This document shows, piece by piece, positions 34,201 through 43,572 of a stretch of DNA of 64,000 nt (position 1 is its first letter; the number at the start of each line of letters is the position of its first letter). Origin of the DNA: Chitinophagales bacterium (lineage in GTDB: Bacteria; Bacteroidota; Bacteroidia; Chitinophagales; Chitinophagaceae). A model generated the notes under the pieces. That model searched no databases, had not been told where the DNA came from, and saw nothing but the letters and a program-made list of their open reading frames with translations. Position numbers and translations under genes: made by a program. The stretch lies in assembly GCA_020636575.1 (NCBI GenBank), contig JACJXP010000006.1, positions 56,911 through 120,910 of the forward strand. The letters run 5' to 3'.

Positions 34201-36426
34201 ATGGATAAAAATTATTTTTTTGAAGATACCATCACTGCAGATGAAAAAAGAGTAGATGGTGTGGCAAAAGTTACCGGTGCCGCTACATTTTCTGCAGAAC
34301 ATACAATCCCCGGACTTACTTATGCTGTATTTGTTTGTAGCACCATTGCAAGAGGTACCATTAAAAATATGGTACTGGCAAAAGCTAAAAATGCTCCCGG
34401 CGTCATTGATATAATATATTATCTGAATTGCCCGGTTGTTCCGGGTTATACTTCTGAAATAAAAGAGAAAAACCAGCGGGAAAGGGTACTTAACGGACTC
34501 AATGTGTTTGCAGATAATATTGTGTACAGCAACGGGCAACCCATTGCATTGGTTATTGCTGATACATGGGAAAGAGCAGTATACGCAGCTTCATTAGTGA
34601 AAGTAGAATACATTGAAGAAAAACCGGAAACCGATTTTGATAACCTGATGCAGAAAGCAGAAGCTCCCGGCTGGGGCGGCACCTATAAAAGAGGTGATGA
34701 GGATGCTTACAAAAAAGCAGAAGTAATGATAGAAAATGAATATTCTATCCCTGCTGAAACACATAATCCCATCGAACCCCATGCTACCGTTGCTGTTTGG
34801 GAAAAAAACGATAAACTGGTTGTTTATGATAAAACGCAGGGGCCAAAAAGCACACAAGGCGATCTGGCCTTATTATTTGGATTAAAGAGAGAAAATATCC
34901 AGGTGATCACAGAATTTGTAGGTGGCGCATTTGGTTGTGCCCTCCGCACCTGGCCGCATACCCCGGCTGCCTGTATTGCTGCAAAAAAGATCGGGAGACC
35001 CGTAAAACTGGTATTGACCCGTGAGCAAATGTTTACAATGGTGGGATACAGGCCCATATCATGGCAAAAAATAGGTATTGGCGCATCACGGGATGGTAAA
35101 CTTACAGGCATCACACATCATGCCATCAGTAATACTTCCCGCTACGAACAGTTTAGCGAATCCATTGTGGATCCGTCCCAAAATTTACACGACTGTCCTA
35201 ATGTAAATACCAGTTATAAAACCCTGGCTCTTGACATCAACACACCTATTTGGATGCGGGGACCAGGTCCTGCCACAGGATGTTTTGCATTAGAATCAGC
35301 CCTGGATGAACTTGCTTATAAACTGAACATGGACCCGATCGAACTTCGATTGAAGAATTATGCCGAAGTACACCCACAGAACAAACTACCATGGACATCC
35401 AAACATCTTAAAGAATGTTATGAACTGGGCAGAGAAAAGATAGGATGGCATAACAGGCCATCTGTACCCGGAACATTAAAAGAAAATGGGATGCTAACCG
35501 GTTACGGAATGGGAGTTGGTGTGTTTTGGGCCGGAAGAAGTTCGGCAACAGCAAGAGGTACATTATATGCTGATGGCATGTTCGTACTGCAAAGTGCCAT
35601 CAGTGATATGGGCCCTGGTACTACTACTGCGATGGTGAGCATTGCTGCAGAACAAATGGGATTACCCCCTGATAAGATCAGATTTGAATTAGGGAATACC
35701 GATTTCCCTACCGGCCCTACACAAGGGGGTTCAGGATCTACTACAGCAGTGGGAACTGCCGTTACACTTATCTGTGAGGCCATGCAGGTTAGCCTGAAAG
35801 AAATGGCCATTGAATCAGTTCCTGGTTTCAAAAATTATAAACCAGAAGAACTTGATTATAAAAACGGGAAAGTTTCTGCCAAAACAAACTCATCAACAAG
35901 TATATCTTATACTGATATTATAAAACAGAGCGGCAAACCGGAGCTACAGGTTTCCAAATCAACTGAATCGTTTGCGCAGAGGGATAAATACGCAATGAAT
36001 TCTTTCTCTGCTCATTTTGTCAAGCTTCATGTACACCCTGTTACCGGTGTTATCACTTTAAAGAAGATAGTGGCTGTGGCTGATTGCGGAAGAGTAATCA
36101 GTGAAACCACTGCCCGCAGCCAGATGGTAGGTGGTGCCGTAGGTGGCATAGGCATGGCTATGCATGAAGAAACATTGATGGACCATCACTCCGGACGTTA
36201 TATCAATGCCAATCTTGCGGATTATCATGTGCCGGTAAATGCCGACATACCCGCTATTGATGTACTGTTTGTAAATAAGCCTGATAATATTATCAGCCCG
36301 ACAGGTGCCAAAGGAATCGGAGAGATCGCCCTGGTTGGGGTGGCTCCTGCCGTTGCCAATGCGGTTTATAATGCAACAGGTAAGAGAATAACTAGGTTGC
36401 CGATTACTCCGGATAAGTTGATATAA
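34201..36426 (+). CDS. paoC: Aldehyde oxidoreductase, molybdenum cofactor-binding subunit (PaoC-like)
   Basis: A 741-residue catalytic subunit that binds molybdopterin cytosine dinucleotide and oxidises aldehydes to acids. Visible features are VDGVAKVTGAATFSAEH at the N-terminus, the VGGAFGCALRTWPHTPAACIAA molybdenum-site segment, WMRGPGPATGCFALESALDELA, the QGGSGSTTAVGTA loop, and the catalytic Glu in AKGIGEIALVG. Transport of the complex would rely on the PaoA Tat signal. An NTF2-like gene follows after 12 bases. The natural substrate is unknown. Confidence 0.92.
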   Translation: MDKNYFFEDTITADEKRVDGVAKVTGAATFSAEHTIPGLTYAVFVCSTIARGTIKNMVLAKAKNAPGVIDIIYYLNCPVVPGYTSEIKEKNQRERVLNGLNVFADNIVYSNGQPIALVIADTWERAVYAASLVKVEYIEEKPETDFDNLMQKAEAPGWGGTYKRGDEDAYKKAEVMIENEYSIPAETHNPIEPHATVAVWEKNDKLVVYDKTQGPKSTQGDLALLFGLKRENIQVITEFVGGAFGCALRTWPHTPAACIAAKKIGRPVKLVLTREQMFTMVGYRPISWQKIGIGASRDGKLTGITHHAISNTSRYEQFSESIVDPSQNLHDCPNVNTSYKTLALDINTPIWMRGPGPATGCFALESALDELAYKLNMDPIELRLKNYAEVHPQNKLPWTSKHLKECYELGREKIGWHNRPSVPGTLKENGMLTGYGMGVGVFWAGRSSATARGTLYADGMFVLQSAISDMGPGTTTAMVSIAAEQMGLPPDKIRFELGNTDFPTGPTQGGSGSTTAVGTAVTLICEAMQVSLKEMAIESVPGFKNYKPEELDYKNGKVSAKTNSSTSISYTDIIKQSGKPELQVSKSTESFAQRDKYAMNSFSAHFVKLHVHPVTGVITLKKIVAVADCGRVISETTARSQMVGGAVGGIGMAMHEETLMDHHSGRYINANLADYHVPVNADIPAIDVLFVNKPDNIISPTGAKGIGEIALVGVAPAVANAVYNATGKRITRLPITPDKLI

Positions 36427-36438
36427 TTTCTTCCTGGA

Positions 36439-36786
36439 ATGACAATAACCGAAATAGCCCACGCCTTCTCCAATGGTGAGTTTGAAAAAATCTTTCCTTA
36501 CCTGGATGATAGTATTATATGGACAGTTGTGGAAGATGATGAATTCAAAGGCAAGGAAGCTGTTATAGAACAATGCAAACAGGTAAGCCAATATTCTAAT
36601 GCTGTAACCACCCGTTTTGAAACATTGTATACCATCACAGAAGGAAACAAAGTGGCTGTTAATGGTACCGCCGAATTTTATAGGGATAATAAAAGGGTGT
36701 CCTTTGTTTCTGCCTGCGACCTGTACGAGTTTGATGAGAATAATAAGTTAAGCCGGATAACTTCGTATTGTATTCAGAAGAAATGA
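36439..36786 (+). CDS. NTF2-like (SnoaL) small protein
   Basis: A 115-residue protein with the cone-shaped NTF2-like pattern: an N-terminal helix (MTITEIAHAFSNGEFEKIFPYLDDSIIW), then strands with KEAVIEQCKQVSQYS and ending KLSRITSYCIQKK. Such proteins are often small-molecule-binding enzymes or accessory subunits. It is 12 bases after paoC in the same direction, so it may ride on that transcript. Function is unknown. Confidence 0.75.
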   Translation: MTITEIAHAFSNGEFEKIFPYLDDSIIWTVVEDDEFKGKEAVIEQCKQVSQYSNAVTTRFETLYTITEGNKVAVNGTAEFYRDNKRVSFVSACDLYEFDENNKLSRITSYCIQKK

Positions 36787-36859
36787 AATAACTTAACCCC
36801 AAACTTTGATTGACATAAGCACAAATCATAAGTTTTAGCAGAAATTAACTCTTATAAAT

Positions 36860-37117
36860 ATGAATAAATTACTATTACTTGCTCTGGTTTTAGTCAGCAT
36901 ACCATCTGAGGGACAGTCTCTTAAGAAGTTAAAGGTTTTTTGCACTGATAACTTTGAGCCAAACTCAACAGTAACAGTTAAACCTCCAAAAGATGATAGA
37001 TTGTTTTTAGCTGATGCATTAAAAAATAGCTTAGTAATGAATGGCTTTAAAGTTATTTCTGAAAAAGTCGCCCAAGAGAAACTAGAATTGATTAACAAAA
37101 AAGAATCCTACAACTAA
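36860..37117 (+). CDS. Small secreted protein, probably truncated
   Basis: An 85-residue ORF with a signal peptide (ending EGQ at about residue 19) followed by KLKVFCTDNFEPNSTVTVKPPKDD and a helix region LFLADALKNSLVMNGFKVISEK. It ends abruptly in a Lys-rich helix (NKKESYN), and the stretch after it is non-coding debris, so it may be the N-terminal remnant of a longer protein. I recall longer Bacteroidota proteins of this kind but cannot verify this. Low GC relative to the Pao genes. Confidence 0.5.
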   Translation: MNKLLLLALVLVSIPSEGQSLKKLKVFCTDNFEPNSTVTVKPPKDDRLFLADALKNSLVMNGFKVISEKVAQEKLELINKKESYN

Positions 37118-37711
37118 GAGGTTTCTTAGCAATATATAATCGGTTTATTTACCATATTAATCATTTTTAGAATACTTCTAAAATAAAGGCGATGACAGCG
37201 CATTCCTTGATCAAAATCCTGTTTCAATTAATAATGAAGACACCTCATATTCAGCCTCACGTTTTAATATAAGGAACAACAAATATAAAAGAACTCAGTT
37301 GAAAACCGAGATTCAATAAAGAATCTCTTGAAGAAGTATTTCGGACATCTACATTGACACAATTCACAAAATGAATATTTAGTTAAACGAAATAGCTCAT
37401 TTGGTTGATAAATATAATTTTTTGGACTATAAAAATCTGAGAATTCATCAAATAACTTGAAAGTCGGAATTCACAATGAGATTCATCATACTTCTTCATT
37501 TTATCCTTCCATTCAAACCAAAGTTCATTATAAAATTAATTTTAGTTTAAACAATCAAGGCAGCGGTTCGTATTAAAAAATCACAAGAACATAGCCTGGA
37601 AGGTTAAATATAACATCTGTTTCTTTTAAATGTAGTTTTTTTAAAAACAAATGAGTTTCGAGAGTTAATTAGTGAAAATCCAAATTCTTATCTAAAGTCA
37701 AACAAATAGTC
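37118..37711. other. AT-rich non-coding debris, possible gene remnants
   Basis: No intact gene. One plus-strand frame is open from about 37182 to 37319 (46 codons, including DDSAFLDQNPVSINNEDT), with no start codon, and may be a remnant of a degraded gene. The rest is AT-rich with no repeat or promoter I can support. Confidence 0.4.
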
Positions 37712-37783
37712 TCAACCAAACTCCTTAATATTCCGCATCAGTTGTAAAGCAATCTTATTCCTGGAAATAATATTGTCAGAAAA
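37712..37783 (-). pseudogene. Displaced 3' end of glmM (phosphoglucosamine mutase fragment)
   Basis: The minus strand encodes NKIALQLMRNIKEFG followed by a stop, nearly identical to the NNIALQLMRDIKEFG C-terminus of the intact glmM at 44506. At DNA level 37716-37759 and 44510-44553 agree in 40 of 44 positions, in the same orientation. The frame closes at a stop just upstream, so only about 23 codons remain. It marks the left edge of the 6.7-kb segment bounded on the right by intact glmM. Confidence 0.8.
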
Positions 37784-37861
37784 TCTTTTCTTACACCGTC
37801 ACTCATTACAGAGAAATAATGTAATCGTATTACAACCCATAACCTAACTTTATCCATTACC

Positions 37862-38338
37862 ATGGGATCAACCCTTACCACGAAAGAAAGAAAAAAGGCA
37901 TTTGATAAGATCTTCAAAGAAAAGATCGTTCCTTTTTTGGAAACAAATGGTTTTCGGCTTTATAGTAAAACAACCAAACGCTTCTTTAAGCTTTTGCCCC
38001 ATCAACTATCAGTTTATATATACTTCGAGTTTAAAACATTTGGCAGCGGCTTCTACGACATTTCAATTGTCTATTATGATGAAGAATTAGGACCGGCAGA
38101 TGGTGATGTTTACCTTTCTTCCGTGAGTGGCAGGAAACCTCATATTAAAGCAACCACGATGGCATCTTTGCAAAGCTCTGTGGAGGACTGGATACAAAAA
38201 ATGCAGCAAACAGTAATACCTTTTATAGAAACACATTCCACGCATCAATCAATTTTGCAGGATGCGTACCAGTTTTATTTTTCCAATCCAAGACAAGGCG
38301 AATGCTTTGAATTGCTGAAAAGAAAATCCTTACTTTGA
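37862..38338 (+). CDS. DUF4304-like protein
   Basis: A 158-residue soluble protein. The beginning, KERKKAFDKIFKEKIVPFLETNGFRLYSKTTKRFFKLLPH, resembles DUF4304 proteins (FLKxxGF followed by a basic strand). No catalytic motif is visible. It starts the plus-strand run that continues into the GH43 gene 20 bases later, so they may be co-transcribed. DUF4304 proteins sometimes act as immunity-type or phage-related factors, but nothing here supports that. Confidence 0.55.
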   Translation: MGSTLTTKERKKAFDKIFKEKIVPFLETNGFRLYSKTTKRFFKLLPHQLSVYIYFEFKTFGSGFYDISIVYYDEELGPADGDVYLSSVSGRKPHIKATTMASLQSSVEDWIQKMQQTVIPFIETHSTHQSILQDAYQFYFSNPRQGECFELLKRKSLL

Positions 38339-38357
38339 ATTAACGCATTGATAAAAA

Positions 38358-39890
38358 ATGAAACGCAAATTACAGTGTATTTTTTTTGCCTGCCTTATGT
38401 GTTTATCTGCAACACTACAGGCGCAGTTTAAAAATGGAAAACAAAAACAAGGTGACCTGGGCAATGGCACTTTTCTAAACCCTGTTATGGGCGGCGATTA
38501 TCCTGATCCATCTATTATGCGTGATGGAAAGGACTATTATATGGTGCATTCCGCTTTTGATTATCTGCCGGCGCTTACTGTGTTTCATTCCATTGATTTA
38601 GTAAACTGGCAGCCTATCAGTTCTGCACTCACCACATATTTAGGTTCGGGCTGGGCGCCTGATATATGTAAATACAACGATCAGTTTCTTATTTACTTCA
38701 CTGTGGCTGTCAAGGGTAATTTTGTTGTAACGGCAAAATCACCTTACGGGCCTTGGAGTAATCCTGTAGATCTAAAGATCGGCGGTATTGACCCTTGTCA
38801 TATTGTTGATGAAGCAGGACAACGATGGTTATTCTTGAGCGGTGGCACCCGGGTGAAATTAGCAGCCGACGGTTTATCTGTAATTACGGGTACATCAGAA
38901 AAAGTATATGAAGGCTGGGTGTTTCCAAAAGAATTTGAATCAGACGGATTTAATCTTGAAGGACCAAAACTGAAAAAGATCGGTAACTATTATTACATGA
39001 TCAGTGCAGAAGGCGGCACAGCAGGTCCACCACAATCACACATGGCAGTTGTTGCCAGAGCTAAATCATTAGATGGCCCCTGGGAAAATGCACCCAACAA
39101 TCCGTTGGTGCACACCTATAAAGATTCTGATAAATGGTGGGCCAAAGGACATGGTTCTCTCATTGATGCACCGGATGGAAAGTGGTGGATCGTTTATCAT
39201 GCGTATGAAAATGGCTTTATTGGTTCAGGGCGGCAAACATTATTAGAGCCCGTAGAAATTACAAAAGATGGATGGCTGAAAGCTCCGACAGGTTCGGCTG
39301 TACAGCTTCCGGTAAAAAAGCCGGTGAAGTCGCAAATTATTGTGCAACCCTATGCACATCTCAATGAATTTCGCATTGGGCTTGAATGGAAATTTTATAA
39401 AAAATATAATGCCGAAAGAACATCTTTTAATGATGGCGTATTGACATTAAAAGCACAGGGAAAAACGCCGCAGGAATCTGCGCCACTGTTATTTGTTACC
39501 AATGCACACAGTTATGAAATAAGTGCAAAAATTGAAATTGACTCTTCAACAGTTGCTGGTTTAATCCTTTTTTATAATTCCGATTTTTATGTAGGAACCG
39601 GTTTTGATACCAATAAAAGATATCGCTGGCGAAAGGGAACAGTGAGAGGAACATGGCCCAATAACGGGCAACAAACAGTGTGGTTAAAGATCAGGAATAT
39701 CAATCACATCATCACAGGCTATTACAGTTATGATGGAATAAACTGGGAGAAAGAAATCTGGGGAATGGATATTTCTGGTTATCATCATAACACCCTGTAT
39801 GACTTTGTAAGTGTGCTGCCCGGATTATTTGCTTATGGAAATGGTGAAGCAAAATTCAGTCATTTTGCATTTAAGGTGCTTGATAAATGA
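38358..39890 (+). CDS. Secreted GH43-family glycoside hydrolase (xylosidase/arabinofuranosidase type)
   Basis: A 510-residue exported enzyme (signal peptide about 1-23, ending LQAQ). The catalytic five-blade propeller (about 40-320) contains the base D50 in GDYPDPS, the pKa-tuning D145 in IDPCHI and the acid E201 in LEGPK. The C-terminal part (about 335-510) is a beta-sandwich like the GH43_C2 domain seen in beta-xylosidases. It should cleave xylose or arabinose side chains or short xylans. The neighbouring CE15 esterase and alpha/beta hydrolase also point to xylan debranching. Confidence 0.9.
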   Translation: MKRKLQCIFFACLMCLSATLQAQFKNGKQKQGDLGNGTFLNPVMGGDYPDPSIMRDGKDYYMVHSAFDYLPALTVFHSIDLVNWQPISSALTTYLGSGWAPDICKYNDQFLIYFTVAVKGNFVVTAKSPYGPWSNPVDLKIGGIDPCHIVDEAGQRWLFLSGGTRVKLAADGLSVITGTSEKVYEGWVFPKEFESDGFNLEGPKLKKIGNYYYMISAEGGTAGPPQSHMAVVARAKSLDGPWENAPNNPLVHTYKDSDKWWAKGHGSLIDAPDGKWWIVYHAYENGFIGSGRQTLLEPVEITKDGWLKAPTGSAVQLPVKKPVKSQIIVQPYAHLNEFRIGLEWKFYKKYNAERTSFNDGVLTLKAQGKTPQESAPLLFVTNAHSYEISAKIEIDSSTVAGLILFYNSDFYVGTGFDTNKRYRWRKGTVRGTWPNNGQQTVWLKIRNINHIITGYYSYDGINWEKEIWGMDISGYHHNTLYDFVSVLPGLFAYGNGEAKFSHFAFKVLDK

Positions 39891-40086
39891 ATATCTCAGC
39901 GCTTTGAATGATTATGCAAATAGTAACAGGATATTTTCGGTAAATCAAAGTAATGTTTTTCATCTTTTTGGCTACAACAACCACAGATCAGGCTACAACT
40001 ATCAGCATGCTATTTTAAATCTTTGCTATTGTAAAAAATAACGAACAATAACCTTGTTCAACAAAATCATTTTAATACAAATTATT

Positions 40087-40851
40087 ATGAGTACAACAAC
40101 AAAGATTGCCCTTGTAACCGGCGGCAGCCGTGGCCTGGGAAAGAATATGGCAATAGCCATCGCTAAAAAAGGCATAGATGTAATACTTACTTACAACAGC
40201 AATAAAGATGCTGCAGATGCAGTAGTAAAGGAGGTTGAATCAGCAGGGCAAAAAGCAAAAGCGTTTCAGCTAGACACCAGCAACACTAGTTTTTTTGATG
40301 GGTTTATAAAAGATGTAACAGCCTATCTGACAAAAGAATATAACAAGCCTAATTTTGATTTTCTCATCAACAATGCAGGTACGGCTTTGTATGCACCTGT
40401 GACAGATGTAGCCGAAAAGCAAATGGATGATATTTATGATATTCATTTAAAAGGTGTATTCTTTTTAACACAGAAAGCCTTGCCTTTCATGAATAATGGT
40501 GGTGGTATCGTTAATATTTCATCCGGCCTTACCCGAATTATTTACCCTGGTTCATCCGTATATGGCGCCATAAAAACAGCAGTGGAAACACTTACAAAAT
40601 ATATGGCTAAAGAATTGGGTGCAAGAAAAATCCGGGTGAACATTGTGGCGCCGGGTGCCATAGAAACTGACTTTGGTGGCGGCCGTGTAAGAGATAACAA
40701 AGAGATCAATGACCAGATTGCCAGCTTTACTGCGTTGGGTCGTGTGGGTCTGCCTGATGATATCGGCGGTGTGGTTGCATTTCTTTGTAGTGATGATGCT
40801 TACTGGATCAATGCACAACGCATAGAAGTATCAGGAGGGCAGGCGATATAA
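40087..40851 (+). CDS. Short-chain dehydrogenase/reductase
   Basis: A 254-residue Rossmann enzyme: cofactor motif TGGSRGLG, structural NNAG, catalytic Ser (NISSGL) and YGAIK (Tyr/Lys), and the C-terminal NAQRIEVSGGQAI. The ATG at 40087 (MSTTTKIALVTGG) is preferred over an upstream TTG. It is followed 14 bases later by an AraC regulator, and this pair recurs in bacteria as regulator plus oxidoreductase. The substrate is unknown. Confidence 0.93.
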   Translation: MSTTTKIALVTGGSRGLGKNMAIAIAKKGIDVILTYNSNKDAADAVVKEVESAGQKAKAFQLDTSNTSFFDGFIKDVTAYLTKEYNKPNFDFLINNAGTALYAPVTDVAEKQMDDIYDIHLKGVFFLTQKALPFMNNGGGIVNISSGLTRIIYPGSSVYGAIKTAVETLTKYMAKELGARKIRVNIVAPGAIETDFGGGRVRDNKEINDQIASFTALGRVGLPDDIGGVVAFLCSDDAYWINAQRIEVSGGQAI

Positions 40852-40865
40852 TTAACTTTGCAATC

Positions 40866-41780
40866 ATGAAGCCCATACACATCAAAACCATCAGTGAATT
40901 TCATAAGCTGAACAAGTTACCACCACCAGAACATCCATTGATAAGTATTGTGGATTATGCAAAAGTGGCAGCAGCTAAAACAGATGATAATTTACATCCG
41001 ATAGTGGGCGACTATTATTCTGTTTCTGTAAAACGTAATTTGCCTGGTAAGATGCGTTATGGTCAGCAGGAATATGATTTTGATGAAGGCATTATGTACG
41101 CAATGGCACCGGGCCAGGTGTTGTATCCTTCACCAAAAATCAATGATGGCGATCATCCTTCAGGGTGGATATTGCTGATCCATCCTGATTTTCTCTGGAA
41201 TACATCACTGGCAAAAAACATCAAACACTATGGTTATTTTGATTATGCGGTGAACGAGGCATTGTTTCTTTCAGAAAAAGAAGAAGTAACAATTAATAGT
41301 ATTATTCAAAACATTCAACAGGAATATCAAAGCAATATCGATAAGTTCAGCCAGGGTATTATCATTTCACAAATAGAAACCATGCTCAATTATGCGGATC
41401 GTTTTTACCAGCGACAATTCATCACAAGGAAAATAAATAACCACCTAATCCTGGACCGGCTGGAACAGTTACTGGCCAGGTATTTCAACGATGATTCCAT
41501 GGCAGTGAAAGGTTTGCCCACGGTACAAAATATCGCGGAAGCATTAAACACCTCTCCTGGTTATCTAAGCAATCTTTTAAAAACACTAACCGGTCAAAGT
41601 ACCCAGCAGCATATACACGATAAACTCATCGCCAAAGCAAAAGAAAAATTATCTACAACAGATTTATCGGTGAGTGAGATCGCATACGAACTAGGTTTTG
41701 AACATTCACAATCATTCAGCAAATTGTTTAAAAGCAAAACCAAACAATCGCCATTGGAGTTTAGGGCGGCGTTTAACTAA
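40866..41780 (+). CDS. AraC-family transcriptional regulator
   Basis: A 304-residue regulator with an N-terminal cupin-like sensing domain (about residues 35-180; for example FDEGIMYAMAPGQVLYPSP) and a C-terminal double helix-turn-helix (about 205-304) with TVQNIAEALNTSPGYLSNLLKTLTG and LSVSEIAYELGFEHSQSFSKLFKSKT. It follows the SDR gene by 14 bases and probably controls it. Its stop lies two bases from the end of the convergent CE15-CBM reading frame. Confidence 0.92.
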   Translation: MKPIHIKTISEFHKLNKLPPPEHPLISIVDYAKVAAAKTDDNLHPIVGDYYSVSVKRNLPGKMRYGQQEYDFDEGIMYAMAPGQVLYPSPKINDGDHPSGWILLIHPDFLWNTSLAKNIKHYGYFDYAVNEALFLSEKEEVTINSIIQNIQQEYQSNIDKFSQGIIISQIETMLNYADRFYQRQFITRKINNHLILDRLEQLLARYFNDDSMAVKGLPTVQNIAEALNTSPGYLSNLLKTLTGQSTQQHIHDKLIAKAKEKLSTTDLSVSEIAYELGFEHSQSFSKLFKSKTKQSPLEFRAAFN

Positions 41781-41782
41781 AC

Positions 41783-42100
41783 TCAGTTACTACACCCTGC
41801 ATCAACCCCTCCTTTTCCTGTAACAGGGTACTGACTGGTAGTGACTAGTATTTTATCAAGTTTTGCCCCATCTTCCCTATATGCAAATGTCAATTTATGT
41901 TTTCCTTTTGCAAGTGTTGTATATAACATTGATTTCCATTGCCAGCCGGATGTAATCAGGCTGTTTGCGTTTTCAAAACCACCATCATCTAATTTTATCC
42001 AAAAGCTGTCATCTTCCCCTGTGGCGCAATTAATCCTGGCAAGAATATTATACGTACCGGCACTGTCAATTTCAAAAGGTATTTGTACATAAGATTTTGC
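41783..42100 (-). pseudogene. In-frame 3' remainder of the CE15 gene: CBM6/35-like module cut off by a stop
   Basis: After the TAA at 42101-42103 the same frame stays open for 105 further codons to a stop at 41783-41785. It reads as convincing protein: AKSYVQIPFEIDSAGTYNIL, then a segment with DDSFWIKLDDGG, LITSGWQWKS, TLAKGKHKLTFAYREDG and KLDKILV. This is the second half of a carbohydrate-binding module whose first half (WVEAECG onwards) is upstream of the stop. The parent gene therefore carries a nonsense mutation, or the stop is read through or is a sequencing error. Confidence 0.8.
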
Positions 42101-43471
42101 TTATTTCGGTACCCCTTTAGTGCCATCCATACCTTGTTTGCTCACTACATATTTTCCACTTGCTTCTGTATCTGTTTCTATAAGCCATTCATCGCCCACA
42201 ATACCACATTCCGCTTCTACCCATATTTTTTTACTTGGCGGCTCTGGCGGGAAAACTGCTTTTGCAGTTCCCCACCAATTTGTCCAGCGTCTATAATCAA
42301 TTTCAGGATAAGGTGCTGTACTTACGTTAGTGTTTACATTTTTTTCCAATAAAAATTTATCTACGAAAGCCACGATGGCCGGTTTCTGCGATTCAGGTAT
42401 CTGACAATGTCCATGGTTTCCGTCAATGTAATATCCAAATCGATCGCCAATACCAAACTGCTTATACACTTCTTCTGTTGCCTTGGAGGCAATATAGTTT
42501 GAAGGGTTGGCCAGCCACATGTAATCTGTGTTTCCTGTAACCAATAATGCACGGGGTGCCACCATGGCCATCAATTCGTGATGGTCATGCGGAAGACGGC
42601 TGACATTGTTATTTGCAAAATCAAACATATCTTCTTTAAACCATTGATGACTGGTAGCTCCTAATTTTTCAACAGCACCTAATGTTTCAGAAACCCGCCA
42701 TGCAGTGGCACCGCCGCCACCGCTTTCCTGTGCAATGGTTAGTGCAATGCGTTCATCAAAGGCTCCTGCTATCAATACCATTTTACCTGCATAAGAACAA
42801 CCCGTAACAGCAAGATGCTTTACATCTATCGGTAATTTATCTTTCAATAATTCAATACCATCTATAATACGGCTTACACCCCATGCCCATGCACTGTATT
42901 GCCCGGTGTTATCCGGATTGAGGTCCGGATAAAGTGTATAATATGGATCAGTTGTTTGCGCATTACTGTTGATGGTTACATCATTATGCCGGAATGAGAT
43001 CATAGCAATATCACGGCTGGTAAAAATATCTGCAGGTAAACTTCCATTCGGCCTGTTCATTCCTATCACAGCAGGGAAAGGCCCTTTGCCATTAGAAGGC
43101 AGTACTATTTTGGCAACTATCTTCATTGATTTGCCATTTTCTGTAATAGTAACAGTAAGATTAGAATCAGCATAATCTGCTGTAATGTTTTGAGGCTTTG
43201 GTGGCTTGATACCAATCTCGTAATGTTCAATCTCTGCCCTGATTTCATTCCTTCTTTTCTCCCAGTCTTTAAAAAGGGTGCTTCGTTTTGTGGAATTACT
43301 AAACATAAAAGGATCGGGTAAAGGTTCTACTACAGGCAGATCTTTTAATGCCGGAAGAACAGGCAAAGGATATTTTGCACCTGTATTTTCTTTATCATAC
43401 ACCAATGGTATTTTTTGGGCAAACACACTCATTGATAAAAGGAAGGCAACAAAACAGCAAGCAGGTTTCAT
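42101..43471 (-). CDS. CE15-family glucuronoyl methylesterase, interrupted in its C-terminal CBM
   Basis: A 456-residue secreted esterase (signal peptide ending SVFAQ). CE15 enzymes cut the ester bond between lignin alcohols and 4-O-methylglucuronic acid on xylan. The nucleophile is S226 in GCSYAGK, with the acid region QESGGGGATAWR and a likely catalytic His in GNHGHC. CE15 more often has GCSRxGK; here Tyr replaces the Arg. From about residue 416 a CBM-like module begins (WVEAECG) but stops after GVPK at an in-frame TAA; its remainder continues downstream. The esterase domain itself is complete and could be active. Confidence 0.82.
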   Translation of the reverse strand: MKPACCFVAFLLSMSVFAQKIPLVYDKENTGAKYPLPVLPALKDLPVVEPLPDPFMFSNSTKRSTLFKDWEKRRNEIRAEIEHYEIGIKPPKPQNITADYADSNLTVTITENGKSMKIVAKIVLPSNGKGPFPAVIGMNRPNGSLPADIFTSRDIAMISFRHNDVTINSNAQTTDPYYTLYPDLNPDNTGQYSAWAWGVSRIIDGIELLKDKLPIDVKHLAVTGCSYAGKMVLIAGAFDERIALTIAQESGGGGATAWRVSETLGAVEKLGATSHQWFKEDMFDFANNNVSRLPHDHHELMAMVAPRALLVTGNTDYMWLANPSNYIASKATEEVYKQFGIGDRFGYYIDGNHGHCQIPESQKPAIVAFVDKFLLEKNVNTNVSTAPYPEIDYRRWTNWWGTAKAVFPPEPPSKKIWVEAECGIVGDEWLIETDTEASGKYVVSKQGMDGTKGVPK

Positions 43472-43572
43472 TCTCTAAATTTTAGATAAACACTTTAAAG
43501 TTCGGATTTGTAAGTAAGTTTATTTTTAAAAATCTTACTTGTATGATTCAAAAATTACTAAATATAGATTGT

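Noticed and set aside
39811..40041. Short plus-strand ORF overlapping the end of the GH43 gene
   Set aside because: It is out of frame with GH43, has no recognisable domain, and its second half covers ordinary intergenic DNA before the SDR gene.
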